Shown in pieces: positions 1-9,949 of a stretch of DNA of 64,000 bases. The notes beneath the pieces are model-generated. The model did no database searches and was not told the origin of the DNA. It saw nothing but the letters and a program-made list of their open reading frames with translations. This DNA comes from Pseudomonadota bacterium. GTDB lineage: Bacteria; Bdellovibrionota; Bacteriovoracia; Bacteriovoracales; Bacteriovoracaceae. Location: NCBI GenBank assembly GCA_027487515.1, contig JAIYDL010000019.1:124001-188000 (forward strand). The letters are read 5' to 3'. Every line of letters begins with the position of its first letter. The stretch's first letter is position 1. A program made the translations under genes and the position numbers.

Positions 1-437
1 GACCGGCCCTGGGATGCGATTTCCTTCAAGAGCTCCGTGACAGGAACTACTTCCGGAGTCATTGCTGAGGCTTCGCGCTGGGCCAGACCAAGGGAGCGCG
101 CCCGTTCAAGGAGCTTTTTGGCCGCCGTCACATTGGCGCTCATCTTCCCTAGAGTCTGAAGCCGATCCTCTTCCTTAATCTTTCCTCCCGCCAAGAGATC
201 CAGGTACAAACGAAGCGCCATCAGAGGGTTACCCAGGTCATGGGAGAGGGTTCTCCTGAGGACCTCTGAGAGCTCCCGCAGCTGCTTATTCTCGAGAGTC
301 AGCTGATGGAGCTTCTCCTGGTTTCTCCGGAGATCGGCCTGGGGTCTTCGTCTTGTGAGAAACACTGAGAGAAGGGTTAAGGCGGCACCGGCGAGGAGCC
401 CCGCGAGGCCAGAAAGGACCAAGTTCTGGGAGAGCAC
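1..437 (-). CDS. Sensor histidine kinase, N-terminal part (runs off left edge)
   Basis: This open frame is not closed within the window. Reading from a GTG at 437, preceded by an AGGGGG ribosome-binding site, the protein has one hydrophobic segment at about residues 5-25, a basic and charged coiled-coil stretch, then a HisKA dimerisation helix with the H-box L-S-H-D-L-G-N-P. The His is the expected autophosphorylation site. The catalytic ATPase domain would lie outside the window. It starts 10 bp after the stop of the phenylalanine hydroxylase gene, so the two may be co-transcribed. The signal it senses cannot be told. TTG codons slightly further in are alternative starts. Confidence 0.75.
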   Translation of the reverse strand, partial: MLSQNLVLSGLAGLLAGAALTLLSVFLTRRRPQADLRRNQEKLHQLTLENKQLRELSEVLRRTLSHDLGNPLMALRLYLDLLAGGKIKEEDRLQTLGKMSANVTAAKKLLERARSLGLAQREASAMTPEVVPVTELLKEIASQGR

Positions 438-446
438 ACCGTCCCC

Positions 447-1238
447 CTAGAGCTCTTCCCCAGCGGGTGAGAAGAGCGGTTCGAAGTCTCCGAGTTCTTT
501 CGATTCCTCTAGTAAATGAACGAGGTTTCTATCCAAGATGCGGTAGAGGTCTGAGAAGCTATCGAGGACGTAGTAAAGAGGTTGCGGGATATCAATCCGG
601 TAGGGGGTGCGGAGAGCTTTTAAGGGATCGAAGTCCTCGCGCTTAGGCCCCGCCGACTCCACGGACCAAACGGTTTCGTGGATCGAGGAGAGCATGCCTC
701 CGCCGTAGGCGCGGACCCCGGAAGCGGTCTTCAGCAGCCCGAATTCGATGGTGAACCAGAAGAGCCGGAAGAGGCGGCGACGGTCTTTGGGAGAAATGGA
801 AAGAGCGATCTTTCCGAATTCCTCCATGAAGTTCGCGTACTCGGAGAAGGTCAAGAGTGGGACATGGCCGTAGAACTCGTGGAAGATATCTGGCTCTTGG
901 ATGTAGTCGAGTTCCTCGGGGGTCCGGATGAAGCTCGCGGCCGGGAACTTCTTATTTGCGAGGAGCGTGAAGAACTCTTTGGCCGGGATGAGGGCCGGGA
1001 CAATTTCCACCTCCCAACCGGTGAAGTCCCGGAGGCGAGCGTTGATTTCCGTGTGCTGGGGGACCCGGTCTTGAGAAAACTGAATCCGCTCTAGGCCCTC
1101 GAGGAATTCCGAAGAGGCGCGGGTCTGGACCGCTGCTGTCTGCCGGGTGAGGAGAGTGTTCCAAGTTTGGTTCTCCGCTCGCGTCCAGTCGATGACGCCG
1201 GCGGCATTGGGTTGCTTTGAGACGTAGGTTGTTTTCAT
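447..1238 (-). CDS. phhA: Phenylalanine 4-monooxygenase
   Basis: Aromatic amino acid hydroxylase that converts phenylalanine to tyrosine with O2 and a tetrahydropterin, acting in the cytoplasm. The 263-residue product has the bacterial single-domain length with no N-terminal regulatory ACT domain. The facial triad for non-haem iron is visible: H120 and H125 in H-E-F-Y-G-H, and E165 in F-T-I-E-F-G. The ATG at 1238 was chosen because it follows a GGGAG box at good spacing and the upstream extension of the frame has no family character. It is divergent from the methyltransferase at 1329 and followed at once by a histidine kinase gene. The QueD/PTPS-type protein at 48.4 kb could relate to pterin supply, but that is speculative. 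Confidence 0.95.
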   Translation of the reverse strand: MKTTYVSKQPNAAGVIDWTRAENQTWNTLLTRQTAAVQTRASSEFLEGLERIQFSQDRVPQHTEINARLRDFTGWEVEIVPALIPAKEFFTLLANKKFPAASFIRTPEELDYIQEPDIFHEFYGHVPLLTFSEYANFMEEFGKIALSISPKDRRRLFRLFWFTIEFGLLKTASGVRAYGGGMLSSIHETVWSVESAGPKREDFDPLKALRTPYRIDIPQPLYYVLDSFSDLYRILDRNLVHLLEESKELGDFEPLFSPAGEEL

Positions 1239-1328
1239 GGGCAGACTCCCTCTCCAGCTGGAGAGTATAAGAGAGAATAATTGCCGGCAACCGTGGTTTT
1301 GTAAATTATTCTCTGATAGCGTTAGACA

Positions 1329-1991
1329 ATGCGTGACCTCCTCCTCCAAGCCCTTGAGTCCACGGCCTCCGACCAAGTTGATCAAAAACTGGGGCTCGAC
1401 ATCGGCCCGATCGAAGAAGAGCTCCTGGCCCGCGCCCGGGCCCTGAGGCCTTCGGGGACCATGGCCAGCTTCGGTGAAGCACTTCACAAGGGCCATCAGA
1501 CTTGGGTTGGTCTCGATCCCCAGGTGCTGAATACCCCTTACTCTGAACTCCTCCGGCTCGTGCGAGGCCTGGCCCTGAGCCCCGGGGACCTGGTGATCGA
1601 CCTCGGTGCGGGGTATGGCCGACTAGGGCTCGTCCTGCGGGCCCTCCACCCCGACGTTCGTTTCCGAGGCTACGAGCTCGTCCACGAGAGGGTCGTCGAG
1701 GGGAACCGGGTTCTGCGCCGGCATGGCTGCACGACCGCGGAACTGGTGCTCCAGGATCTGACCGCCGATGATTTCTTCCTTCCGCCCGCCCAGTTCTACT
1801 TCCTCTACGACTACGGCAAGGTCGAGCACATCCGGCGAACTCTAAACCAGTTGGCGACCCTTGCGGATCACTCTCGGTTCACCGTCATCGCTCGCGGGAA
1901 AGGGTCGCGAAGCATCATCGACCTCGAGCACCCCTGGCTCTCCCGCACCGAAGGCCCAGTCGAGGACCACTACTCGGTTTACACCTTCTGA
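1329..1991 (+). CDS. Class I SAM-dependent methyltransferase, substrate unknown
   Basis: A 220-residue cytoplasmic protein. The SAM-binding glycine motif V-I-D-L-G-A-G-Y-G-R-L-G lies near residues 87-98, followed by an acidic residue at the end of the next strand (G-Y-E-L). Residues before about 60 form a helical extension. The fold resembles DOT1-like or rRNA-type small methyltransferases, but no catalytic motif reveals the acceptor. It is transcribed away from phhA, and its last 13 bp overlap the end of the convergent acyltransferase gene. Another ATG lies further in (M-A-S-F near residue 45) but would remove conserved-looking helices. Confidence 0.7.
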   Translation: MRDLLLQALESTASDQVDQKLGLDIGPIEEELLARARALRPSGTMASFGEALHKGHQTWVGLDPQVLNTPYSELLRLVRGLALSPGDLVIDLGAGYGRLGLVLRALHPDVRFRGYELVHERVVEGNRVLRRHGCTTAELVLQDLTADDFFLPPAQFYFLYDYGKVEHIRRTLNQLATLADHSRFTVIARGKGSRSIIDLEHPWLSRTEGPVEDHYSVYTF

Positions 1992-2665
1992 GGACAATCC
2001 GCTTCAAGGCGCCGCTGGAGGTCCTGAACGATGGCAAGCTTCTGCTCCCGGAAGTCCCCTGAAAACCCTGAGCGGTAGGTGGCGAGGTCAAGGTATTCGA
2101 GGTGCGCCGAGATCCTCTGGAAGAACTTGGGGAGGAGCTGGCCCGGTGCCTGGACGTGATGGAGGCCTCCGGAGAGGCAAAGGACCATCGAGCCGGAGTC
2201 GAGGCGCTGAATGATGTCTGCGACTCCTCCTCGTACGGTCATGGGTCTTCCGTGTTTATCAAGCCCGTTCTGGCGTTTCATGCGGCCCTCCGGAGCGATC
2301 AGCACCACCGCATCTGTTTTGATCGAACTCAGGTAGACTTCCCAGGATCCGTCGTTCCTCCGGCTCACCCCCACGATGTTGGGAAGGAGGAGTTTCCAGA
2401 AGCGGCCCACGATCGGTCGCTTCAGGGTCACGTCCGCCGCCGGGACGTTGGCGTGCCCAGCGAGGTGCCAGAGGTAGCGGTACGGAAGGATCTGCAGGAA
2501 GATGGGCTCGTACAGCGAGGTATGATTTAGGAAAACGATGAGGCGTACGTCCCGGTTCCAAGGATCCCGGGGCCGCTCCGTGAGCCACCGGTAGCGGCAG
2601 CGAAAGAAGAGGGCACTCGCCGTTTTCACCGCTGCGAGGAGGACGAAAGCAAAAAGATGTCTCAT
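1979..2665 (-). CDS. PlsC-family 1-acylglycerol-3-phosphate acyltransferase-like protein
   Basis: Membrane-associated acyltransferase of 228 residues. An N-terminal hydrophobic helix (residues 4-20) precedes an acyltransferase core with N-H-T-S-L-Y-E-P, which corresponds to the catalytic HX4D block but with Glu where Asp is usual, and A-P-E-G-R, matching the EGxR phosphate-binding block. Glu in place of Asp is a departure from standard PlsC, so the acyl acceptor could be something other than lysophosphatidate. It ends inside the last codons of the convergent methyltransferase gene and stands alone on its strand. Confidence 0.75.
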   Translation of the reverse strand: MRHLFAFVLLAAVKTASALFFRCRYRWLTERPRDPWNRDVRLIVFLNHTSLYEPIFLQILPYRYLWHLAGHANVPAADVTLKRPIVGRFWKLLLPNIVGVSRRNDGSWEVYLSSIKTDAVVLIAPEGRMKRQNGLDKHGRPMTVRGGVADIIQRLDSGSMVLCLSGGLHHVQAPGQLLPKFFQRISAHLEYLDLATYRSGFSGDFREQKLAIVQDLQRRLEADCPQKV

Positions 2666-2755
2666 GCGCGCAGGGGCCTTTCCTAGGGACGTTCGGAGTA
2701 ACAGTCCCGGTCTCTCAGACTAGCGTGATTCGGCGTTTCGGGCTAGAGTTTTCCG

Positions 2756-3607
2756 ATGACTCAGAAAACTCTCTCGCTCCTCTTGGGTGTCGTCACGATC
2801 CTTTGCTGGGGCAGCCTCGCGACCTTCGGGAGCCTCACCGTGCACCTGCCACCCTTCTACGTCTTGGGGGTGTCTTTCATCATCGGCGCAGTCCCCGCGG
2901 TGTTTCGTTTCCGGGAGATGTTTCCGCCGTGGCCGACGTTTTTATGGGGCGTCGGTGGTTACTTCGGCTACCATTTTCTCCTCTTCTACGCCTTCCGGTT
3001 CGCGCCCTCGATCGAGGCGAACCTCATCAACTATCTGTGGCCCATCATCCTCGTGCTGCTGGCCCCGGTCGTTTTCCCCGAGGAGAAGCTTCGCAGTTAT
3101 CACATCGTGGGTGGCCTGCTGTCGGTGCTCGGTTGTGTGGTGTTGGTTCTCGGGAAGGACGGAGTTCCCAAAGCAGAAAATTTCCCGGGCCACCTCCTGG
3201 CCTTCGGGGCCGCCGTCACGTGGCCTCTTTATTCCCTGGGGAAAAAAAGACTCCCGCCGACGTCAGTCTGGGCGGTCGGGAGTTTCTGTCTCGGGGCCGG
3301 CGTCCTGTGCCTCTTGACCCACGCCGCGATCGAACCTCGCGTGGTGCTCCAGCTCCCGGATGCGCTCAAGCTCCTTTTCATGGGGGCCGGGCCCTTTGGC
3401 CTTGCCTTCTACTGCTGGGACATGGCCCTCGCTCGCGGAGACGCGCGGATCCTCGGCGCCCTTGCGTACCTCACTCCTGTTTTGTCAACCCTCGGACTTG
3501 TGACTTTTGGGGGGCAGGAACTGGGCCCGCGAGGTATCGTGGCGGTAGTGCTCATTGTCTTGGGCGCGAGCACCGGACTCTTGGACTTTTTTCCTAGGAA
3601 CCGATAG
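2756..3607 (+). CDS. EamA/DMT-superfamily transporter (YddG-like)
   Basis: Inner-membrane permease of 283 residues with about ten hydrophobic helices arranged as two EamA repeats, the usual size for this superfamily. The first half carries N-L-I-N-Y-L-W-P (near residues 94-101), typical of YddG-type aromatic amino acid and drug/metabolite exporters. Export of aromatic amino acids would fit with phhA 1.5 kb away, but that link is inference. It is followed after 18 bp by dmeF on the same strand, so the two are probably co-transcribed. Confidence 0.8.
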   Translation: MTQKTLSLLLGVVTILCWGSLATFGSLTVHLPPFYVLGVSFIIGAVPAVFRFREMFPPWPTFLWGVGGYFGYHFLLFYAFRFAPSIEANLINYLWPIILVLLAPVVFPEEKLRSYHIVGGLLSVLGCVVLVLGKDGVPKAENFPGHLLAFGAAVTWPLYSLGKKRLPPTSVWAVGSFCLGAGVLCLLTHAAIEPRVVLQLPDALKLLFMGAGPFGLAFYCWDMALARGDARILGALAYLTPVLSTLGLVTFGGQELGPRGIVAVVLIVLGASTGLLDFFPRNR

Positions 3608-3625
3608 ACTACCCTGGGGGTCCCC

Positions 3626-4662
<1,037 letters not shown>

Positions 4663-4663
<1 letters not shown>

Positions 4664-4848
4664 ACTGCCCTACAATAGTGGTGAAGGGATTCAAAAAAAG
4701 CCCAGGATTCAAGGTAGTTATCGTTTATTCTACGAGGCAGCTCTCAGGCTGAGGTTCGTGTTCTCTTCGTTTGACGTCTAGTCTCCTCTGGAGTTTCGAG
4801 ATTGAAACACCGAGTCCTCTGATCCAACACCATTTAAAGACGGCAGTT
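4663..4848. mobile_element. Putative 186-bp MITE or IS remnant sharing ends with the IS at 20697
   Basis: The left end AACTGCCCTACAATAGTGG (4663-4681) matches the right terminal repeat of the broken IS at 20697-21607 in 17 of 19 positions. The right end (4830-4848, read on the minus strand) starts AACTGCC and keeps T-G-G-T-G-T-T at the same distance, as in the right end of that IS. The interior has no open frame and no visible likeness to the transposase. It is therefore either a non-autonomous element or the fused ends of a decayed copy. The left end abuts the stop codon of dmeF. No target-site duplication is evident. Confidence 0.6.
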
Positions 4849-4862
4849 TGGAAGATGTGAGT

Positions 4863-5765
4863 TTAATATGGGATAGAGAGAATGTGGACGCCCTTGAGCG
4901 TGGGATGGTTCCTGAAAATCTCTAGGTATTCTAGAAATGAAACATCCTCCACTTTTCCCTGCGTACTGGCGTGCCGGAGGATGACCTTCATTCCTTTCCG
5001 GAAGAGGAACCCTTGGTGAGAGATGTTGAGATGAGTTCCGGCGCTGGCGGTGAGGTCCCAGTTGGGCCGGACGAAGTTCACGACCGTGACCTCCGGAAGT
5101 CGATCCAAGAGGCTCGGGTTCTCGAGAATCGTTTTGATGGACACGTACGGGACTTGGGCCAGTTCTACCGAGAATTCATTTCCTCGCTCCCGAAGTTCTT
5201 CCAGGATGGCCTGGCGCTCGGCGGTTGACGCCTCCGGAACGATGATCTGATTGAGAGTATGGGCCCGGAGCCAGCCGGGAAAGTTGATCAGCGCTTGGGC
5301 CAGTTTAAGGTCTCCGGCGGGGGCCAGGAGGTGAGTGCTCTCGCTTAATTGACCCTGGCGGATCGTTTCTGGGATCCACTGGAGATCGGTGAAGTGGTTT
5401 CGTTTTAAGTAGTCGACGTCTCCGTCTTCGTACCGAATCAGATCCAGAGTGGTCTCGAATTCTCCGACGGTGCGAGCGCGGGCCAAGGCCAGAACCGTTT
5501 CGATCAAGGTGGTGCAGTCAAACGTGTCGAAGCGGTAGAGCGGGTCCTGATCGTAGCGGGCACCAGGGCCCTCCCCGAGAGGGCCGTTCTTACCGTACGG
5601 AAGTCCGAGGAAGGTGCTCGAAAAAAAATCGAGCCGACGGTAGAGATCGGTCTCCGTGGCCGCGCGCTCGAGGAGCTCTCCCGCTTGGGCCCTGGAGTCC
5701 AGGTCGCTAGGCCCAGCAAAGGCCAGCGAGCTCGAGAGAGCAAGAAAAAGAATAATTCTAAACAT
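4863..5765 (-). CDS. Exported DUF1460 (NlpC/P60-fold) protein, putative peptidoglycan amidase
   Basis: A 300-residue secreted protein. Starting at the ATG at 5765 gives a clean signal peptide (M-F-R-I-I-L-F-L-A-L-S-S-S-L-A-F-A-G); the upstream extension to 5840 would bury it. The domain resembles PF07313 (DUF1460, N-acetylmuramoyl-L-alanine amidase-like), with T-F-D-C-T-T-L-I-E-T around residue 85 supplying the candidate catalytic Cys and later H-L-N-I-S-H-Q-G-F supplying the His. A cell-wall role in the periplasm follows from the family. It is a single gene, with the UbiB-like gene 120 bp upstream on the same strand. Confidence 0.75.
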   Translation of the reverse strand: MFRIILFLALSSSLAFAGPSDLDSRAQAGELLERAATETDLYRRLDFFSSTFLGLPYGKNGPLGEGPGARYDQDPLYRFDTFDCTTLIETVLALARARTVGEFETTLDLIRYEDGDVDYLKRNHFTDLQWIPETIRQGQLSESTHLLAPAGDLKLAQALINFPGWLRAHTLNQIIVPEASTAERQAILEELRERGNEFSVELAQVPYVSIKTILENPSLLDRLPEVTVVNFVRPNWDLTASAGTHLNISHQGFLFRKGMKVILRHASTQGKVEDVSFLEYLEIFRNHPTLKGVHILSIPY

Positions 5766-5884
5766 ACATGATTTTTGCCTGGAGAGAACCGGAGTGTCTT
5801 TATTTGGTGCGTCAAGACACCCTCCCTTGAAGAGAATCACCGGCGATGATCTTATTTAATGTGAAAATCCTACACCGTTGGCCG

Positions 5885-8680
5885 CTATTTTTTCCGCTGG
5901 GTAAGGCCTCGCCTCAGGAGACCGTAAATCATCCTCTCGATCAACTGCTCGGTGGTTAACGGAAGGAGGTTCATCTCAAACCTCGAGCGGCGGATCATGG
6001 TTTTGATTCCTTGGATCATCAAGCGCTCCGAGATCAGTGTTATCCAGTAGAGCGGCCCAAGGACATGGGCCCGGACGGGATCCTTTCCCGGTTTCTTCCG
6101 AAGAAAACAAAAGTACCCAGTCTCTCGTTTCTCACACCGCTCTTCGAAGCGGATGAGGAGCCTCCAGAGGAACCGGTGCCAGCGTGAGGCCGTCATGAAC
6201 TCCGACACCCACATGCCCTCGAAGCGCTGGGCGAAGAGCCGTCGGGCGGCCAGGCGGACGTCGCCGACCAGGGTGCTCTCTTGGGAGGTTCTCCGGCCCG
6301 GTTCTTTAATCCACCCCTCGACGGCATACCAGTAGTTTTCCAGCGAGTGCCGGCGCAGTTGCTCTAAGCACTCGACGGTGCAGAGGGCGAACCCCAGGCC
6401 CTGGAGTTTGACGTACTCTTGCCGCTCCCGGAGCCACTCTTTGGTGGGGAGCTCGAGGACGTAGCGGACCGAGGCAGGTTTCGTTTCGGTCAGGAGCTCG
6501 ATGGTGAGGTTGGCGCTTCGGATCAGTCTTGATCCATCGCTCGACAGGGCCAGCTGTGTGTTGTCCTCGGGGCTCAGGCGCCGGAGTTGGATGTGGCACA
6601 CGTTCTCCTGGTCCAGGAGCACGAGCGCCTCTTCGACCGCCGTGAGGTCGCGCTCGTCGAGCGTTGGTCCCACTTCCTGCTCGGGGGAGTTTCGCACAAG
6701 ATCGAAGGCGATGGGCAGGAGTGCTCTCGTCACTTTGAGAGGGCCAATTGAGAGGAAGTGTCGCAGGAGCACTCGACGGTCGAACTGCCGCTGGAAGATC
6801 TGCCCGAAGCTATGCCCGGAGCTGATGGCACTGGCGGTGAGGTAGAGTTGGGTGATGCCTCGGAGCGCTGCTTGGACTTCGATCTTCAGAGAGATGTTGG
6901 CCTCGCCGAGGAGGCGGACGAACTCCGAAAGGTAGCGGATGAAGGTCCCTTGGTTCCCTGCGGCCACGAAGTTTCTGATCAGCGCTTGCGTTGCGGGGGA
7001 TCGAAGCGCAACCGGATCCTCGACCAGTTCCTCGAGGCCCGTGAAGATCCCTCGCTGGTCACCGAGGATGAGTCGGTAGAGGAAACCGATGAAGAGCTTA
7101 ATGGTTGCGTCCTCCCAGGTAAAGCACGGATTCAGGTCGATGAGTTTGATCTTGCGCCGATCGGGGTCATAGAGAATGTTTCCGGCGTGGGGATCGGCCC
7201 AGATGATTCCTTCCTTGAACATCAAGTACAGGTAGGCGTCGCTCAGGGTGTTGGCGATGCTCAGGCGCTCGAGGTACCGAGAACTGGCCACCTCGGTGAC
7301 CTTTCCGCCGTCGATCTTTTCCATCAGTAAGACATCGGCCTCCGCGTGGTAGTACTGCGGGACACAGAGGTCGAACTTCCCCCTCAGGGCCTCGCGGACG
7401 AGCTCCGCGTTGCGCTTGTCGACCCGAAAGTCGAGCTCACTTGAGCTCTGGAGGGCGTAGTTGACGATGGTGCTCTTCAGGGCCGTGATGAGGCCCTTGA
7501 CCTCGAGCTGCTCTCCGGGGGAGAGCCTGGTGTCGGTGAGCTTCTCAGCGATGTGTTCCAACACCGCCAGGAGTGTCTTTTTCTGTGCCTCGAAGAGATC
7601 GAGAAGGCCCGGCCTTTGAATCTTCAAGAGCACGGGCCCGTTTGTTTGGAGCTTTCTCTTTCCTAGCTCCGTCAATTCGAACTCGTAGATCGCTCCCACG
7701 GAGGCCCCGGCGTAGGCGCTCTGTGGCCCTGTCGGGATGTGAAGGTAGTGGCGGAGCCGCTCCCACGCTGGACGGTCGAAGACCTCGAGGACGTAGGCCC
7801 AGGATTTGACTCTTGAACCGTAGACTCCTCCCAGCCGATCCTGCTGCTGCCGGAGTTCCCGGGCCAGGGAGGGCGGCGCAAGCTCGGCGAGGACTTGCGC
7901 GAGCTTGACGTACAGGCCTCCGAGTTCCTGGAGAACAATCGAAACCACCCGACCCTGGCCAAGTTCTGCGTGAGGAGTGCACAAGAGAGCGATGAGCGCG
8001 GTCATGCAGCGGTCCGCAGGAAGGTGATGGATCGCCTCGTCGATGAGCGGCAACAGCAGGTTTTGACCCTGGGGCCTGTGTTGCAAGAGTTCCACGAGAG
8101 ACGGTCTCACTTCGCTGGCGTAGTAGCGGCGGATGATTTTTTCTGTGAGACGCGCCAGTGTGGTGTGCTGATGATCGGAGAGCTCAGAGAGGGCCGTGAA
8201 GAGGGGCTCCCGGAGGTGCGGGAGAAGTCCCTGCGCCTGGGCAGATAAGACCGGGAAAAGTCGGAAGAAGGGAAAGAGCCGCTCTGCCAGGGCCGCGGTA
8301 ATGTCTCCGAGGAGGTCTTTGTCTTCGAGGTAGTCGAGGAGCTCGGGGTTCGTTCCCAGGGTATCCAGCATCCAGTCGAAGAGGTGCTTCAGGGCCGGTG
8401 CCAGCGCTTCCTCTGTTAAGTTGGCCTGGTTAAACTGGTCCATGCCCAAGAGTTCCAAAGCATCGATGCTCGCGTCGATGTTCGGTCCAGAAGATTTTTC
8501 TGCGGTAGAGGAGACCTTGAGCAAGTCTCGCGTGAGGGTTAACCAGGCGCGCTTTTTCTCTCTGTCCTTGACCGGATCGAAGCTGACCTTCGAGATCGCC
8601 TTGCCAAAGTACGCCCCAAGGGCTTCGACGCAGTCCCTTGATTCGAGGGCGATCTCTCCGATCCACGAATAGTCCCTCAT
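5885..8680 (-). CDS. Large divergent ABC1/UbiB-family kinase-like protein
   Basis: A 931-residue protein, about 1.7 times the usual UbiB/AarF length. Residues 1-235 are helical with no recognised domain. The ABC1 core covers about 240-560: G-G-L-Y-V-K-L-A-Q (254-262, normally KxGQ), an Ala/Gly-rich loop A-G-A-S-V-G (324-329), the lysine block L-L-K-I-Q-R-P-G (K353), the family E-L-D-F (415-418) and A-D-P-H-A-G-N-I-L (495-503). The DFG-like site reads D-L-N. Residues 560-931 are unassigned, and no typical C-terminal UbiB membrane helices were obvious. UbiB proteins are ATPases that support coenzyme Q biosynthesis, but the substitutions and extra domains make a different role likely. The receiver gene lies 28 bp upstream on the same strand. 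Confidence 0.75.
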   Translation of the reverse strand: MRDYSWIGEIALESRDCVEALGAYFGKAISKVSFDPVKDREKKRAWLTLTRDLLKVSSTAEKSSGPNIDASIDALELLGMDQFNQANLTEEALAPALKHLFDWMLDTLGTNPELLDYLEDKDLLGDITAALAERLFPFFRLFPVLSAQAQGLLPHLREPLFTALSELSDHQHTTLARLTEKIIRRYYASEVRPSLVELLQHRPQGQNLLLPLIDEAIHHLPADRCMTALIALLCTPHAELGQGRVVSIVLQELGGLYVKLAQVLAELAPPSLARELRQQQDRLGGVYGSRVKSWAYVLEVFDRPAWERLRHYLHIPTGPQSAYAGASVGAIYEFELTELGKRKLQTNGPVLLKIQRPGLLDLFEAQKKTLLAVLEHIAEKLTDTRLSPGEQLEVKGLITALKSTIVNYALQSSSELDFRVDKRNAELVREALRGKFDLCVPQYYHAEADVLLMEKIDGGKVTEVASSRYLERLSIANTLSDAYLYLMFKEGIIWADPHAGNILYDPDRRKIKLIDLNPCFTWEDATIKLFIGFLYRLILGDQRGIFTGLEELVEDPVALRSPATQALIRNFVAAGNQGTFIRYLSEFVRLLGEANISLKIEVQAALRGITQLYLTASAISSGHSFGQIFQRQFDRRVLLRHFLSIGPLKVTRALLPIAFDLVRNSPEQEVGPTLDERDLTAVEEALVLLDQENVCHIQLRRLSPEDNTQLALSSDGSRLIRSANLTIELLTETKPASVRYVLELPTKEWLRERQEYVKLQGLGFALCTVECLEQLRRHSLENYWYAVEGWIKEPGRRTSQESTLVGDVRLAARRLFAQRFEGMWVSEFMTASRWHRFLWRLLIRFEERCEKRETGYFCFLRKKPGKDPVRAHVLGPLYWITLISERLMIQGIKTMIRRSRFEMNLLPLTTEQLIERMIYGLLRRGLTQRKK

Positions 8681-8708
8681 GCCAGTGTTCCCGCTGGCCC
8701 GTGGCCAC

Positions 8709-9143
8709 TCACGAGGTGGGAGGATGCATTTCTTCTCGGCCCACGGGGATCAACCCGAGGTCGTGCTCGACGAATGCGAGGAGTGCCGTGGCAGCAAACG
8801 GTTTTGCGAGGTAGCGGCAGACATTCAGCTCCCGCATAAGTTTTCGGTAGCTCTCCTCCGCATGGCCACTCATGAAATACACCGGGATTTCCGGGGCCCT
8901 TTGACGCAGGCCCCGGACCAGTTCAGGGCCCTCGATTCCACTCAGACTGATGTCCGTGATCACGAGATCTGGCCTCCGGGTCTCGGTCCACTTCCACAGC
9001 GCTGGCGCGTCGGAGAAAAACTCGATCCGAAGGAGGTCCTGGGAGGTGAGTTCCTCAAAAATGAGGGAAAACACGTCTTCCATTTCAAGCTCGTCGTCCA
9101 CAATCGCCAGGGTCTTCGGCACGGGTACCTCTTTGGGTTTCAA
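8709..9143 (-). CDS. Stand-alone response regulator receiver protein
   Basis: A 144-residue REC protein without an output domain. The acidic pair is D16-D17, the phosphoacceptor is D64 (V-I-T-D-I-S), the switch Ser is in F-M-S-G-H, and the conserved lysine is K114 (L-A-K-P-F). About 20 residues trail the domain. It probably works by protein contact, as a CheY-like relay. It lies 28 bp upstream of the UbiB-like gene in the same direction, so a shared transcript is likely. Its kinase is unknown; a sensor kinase fragment is at the left edge of the window. Confidence 0.85.
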   Translation of the reverse strand: MKPKEVPVPKTLAIVDDELEMEDVFSLIFEELTSQDLLRIEFFSDAPALWKWTETRRPDLVITDISLSGIEGPELVRGLRQRAPEIPVYFMSGHAEESYRKLMRELNVCRYLAKPFAATALLAFVEHDLGLIPVGREEMHPPTS

Positions 9144-9280
9144 GCATCCTTCTACCGTGAATCACGGGGCGAACCACCTAAAGTTATCCCAAAAGAGTTT
9201 TACTCAGGATCGGAGCGTCGCTGCTAGCGAATCCCCGTGGGGTGAGGCAAAATGTGACTTTAAAAATCACTGGAGGATCA

Positions 9281-9904
9281 ATGAAACTTTTCTACAAGTC
9301 TGCTGCATGCTCTCTAGCACCCCACATCGTCATGGCCGAGCTCAACATGGTTTACGAACTCGAAGCGGTCGATTTCAAGACGAAGACCTGTGCGTCCGGA
9401 GACTACTGGAAGATCAACCCGAACGGCTCCGTGCCGGCGCTTCGGATGGAGTCCGGAGAGATCCTCACCGAAGGCGTGGTGATCATGCAGTATCTGGCGG
9501 ATCAAAAACCTGAGGCCAACCTTATGCCGAGGGCCGGCACCACGGACCGCTACCGGTGCCTCGAATGGCTCAATTTCATCGCGACTGACCTTCATAAAAA
9601 TTATAGCCCGCTCTTCTTTGCCGGCATGATCGTTAACAACGCTGAAGGCCAGACGGAGCTCAAGTCCTACTACGTCGAGATGCTCCGGAAGAAGGTCGCT
9701 GTCGCCGCCGCTCGCCTTGGGAACCGGGACTTTGCCCTCGGGACAACGTTCTCCATCGCCGATGCGTATCTCTTCACCGTTCTTGGCTGGAGTAAGTACG
9801 TGGGCGTCGACCTCTCGGCCCACGCGAACATCACTGCCTACATGGCCCGCGTCGGCGAGCGCCCGAGCGTGGTTCGTGCGATGAAAGAAGAGGGCATGCT
9901 CTAG
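9281..9904 (+). CDS. Glutathione S-transferase, beta-class-like
   Basis: A cytoplasmic 207-residue GST. The thioredoxin-like N-domain has K-S-A-A-C-S-L-A-P-H-I, with the beta-class cysteine at residue 10, and the cis-Pro block N-G-S-V-P-A-L near residues 51-57. The glutathione-binding E-G-V-V-I is followed by an all-helical C-domain with S-I-A-D-A-Y, the conserved N-capping box. The ATG at 9281 sits 4 nt after a GGAGG box; an upstream in-frame start at 9242 lacks one. It conjugates or reduces electrophiles with glutathione; the substrate is unknown. A second GST lies at 61.9 kb. Confidence 0.9.
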   Translation: MKLFYKSAACSLAPHIVMAELNMVYELEAVDFKTKTCASGDYWKINPNGSVPALRMESGEILTEGVVIMQYLADQKPEANLMPRAGTTDRYRCLEWLNFIATDLHKNYSPLFFAGMIVNNAEGQTELKSYYVEMLRKKVAVAAARLGNRDFALGTTFSIADAYLFTVLGWSKYVGVDLSAHANITAYMARVGERPSVVRAMKEEGML

Positions 9905-9913
9905 GGGGACCTT

Positions 9914-9940
9914 CCCCGGGAGCCTTTTTGGCCTCCGGGG
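9914..9940. terminator. Hairpin between convergent genes, probable terminator
   Basis: An 11-bp GC-rich stem with one mismatch and a TTTTT loop lies between the stops of the convergent GST and hydrolase genes. There is no long T-tract on either side, so its efficiency is uncertain. Confidence 0.4.
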
Positions 9941-9949
9941 TTCCTCTCG

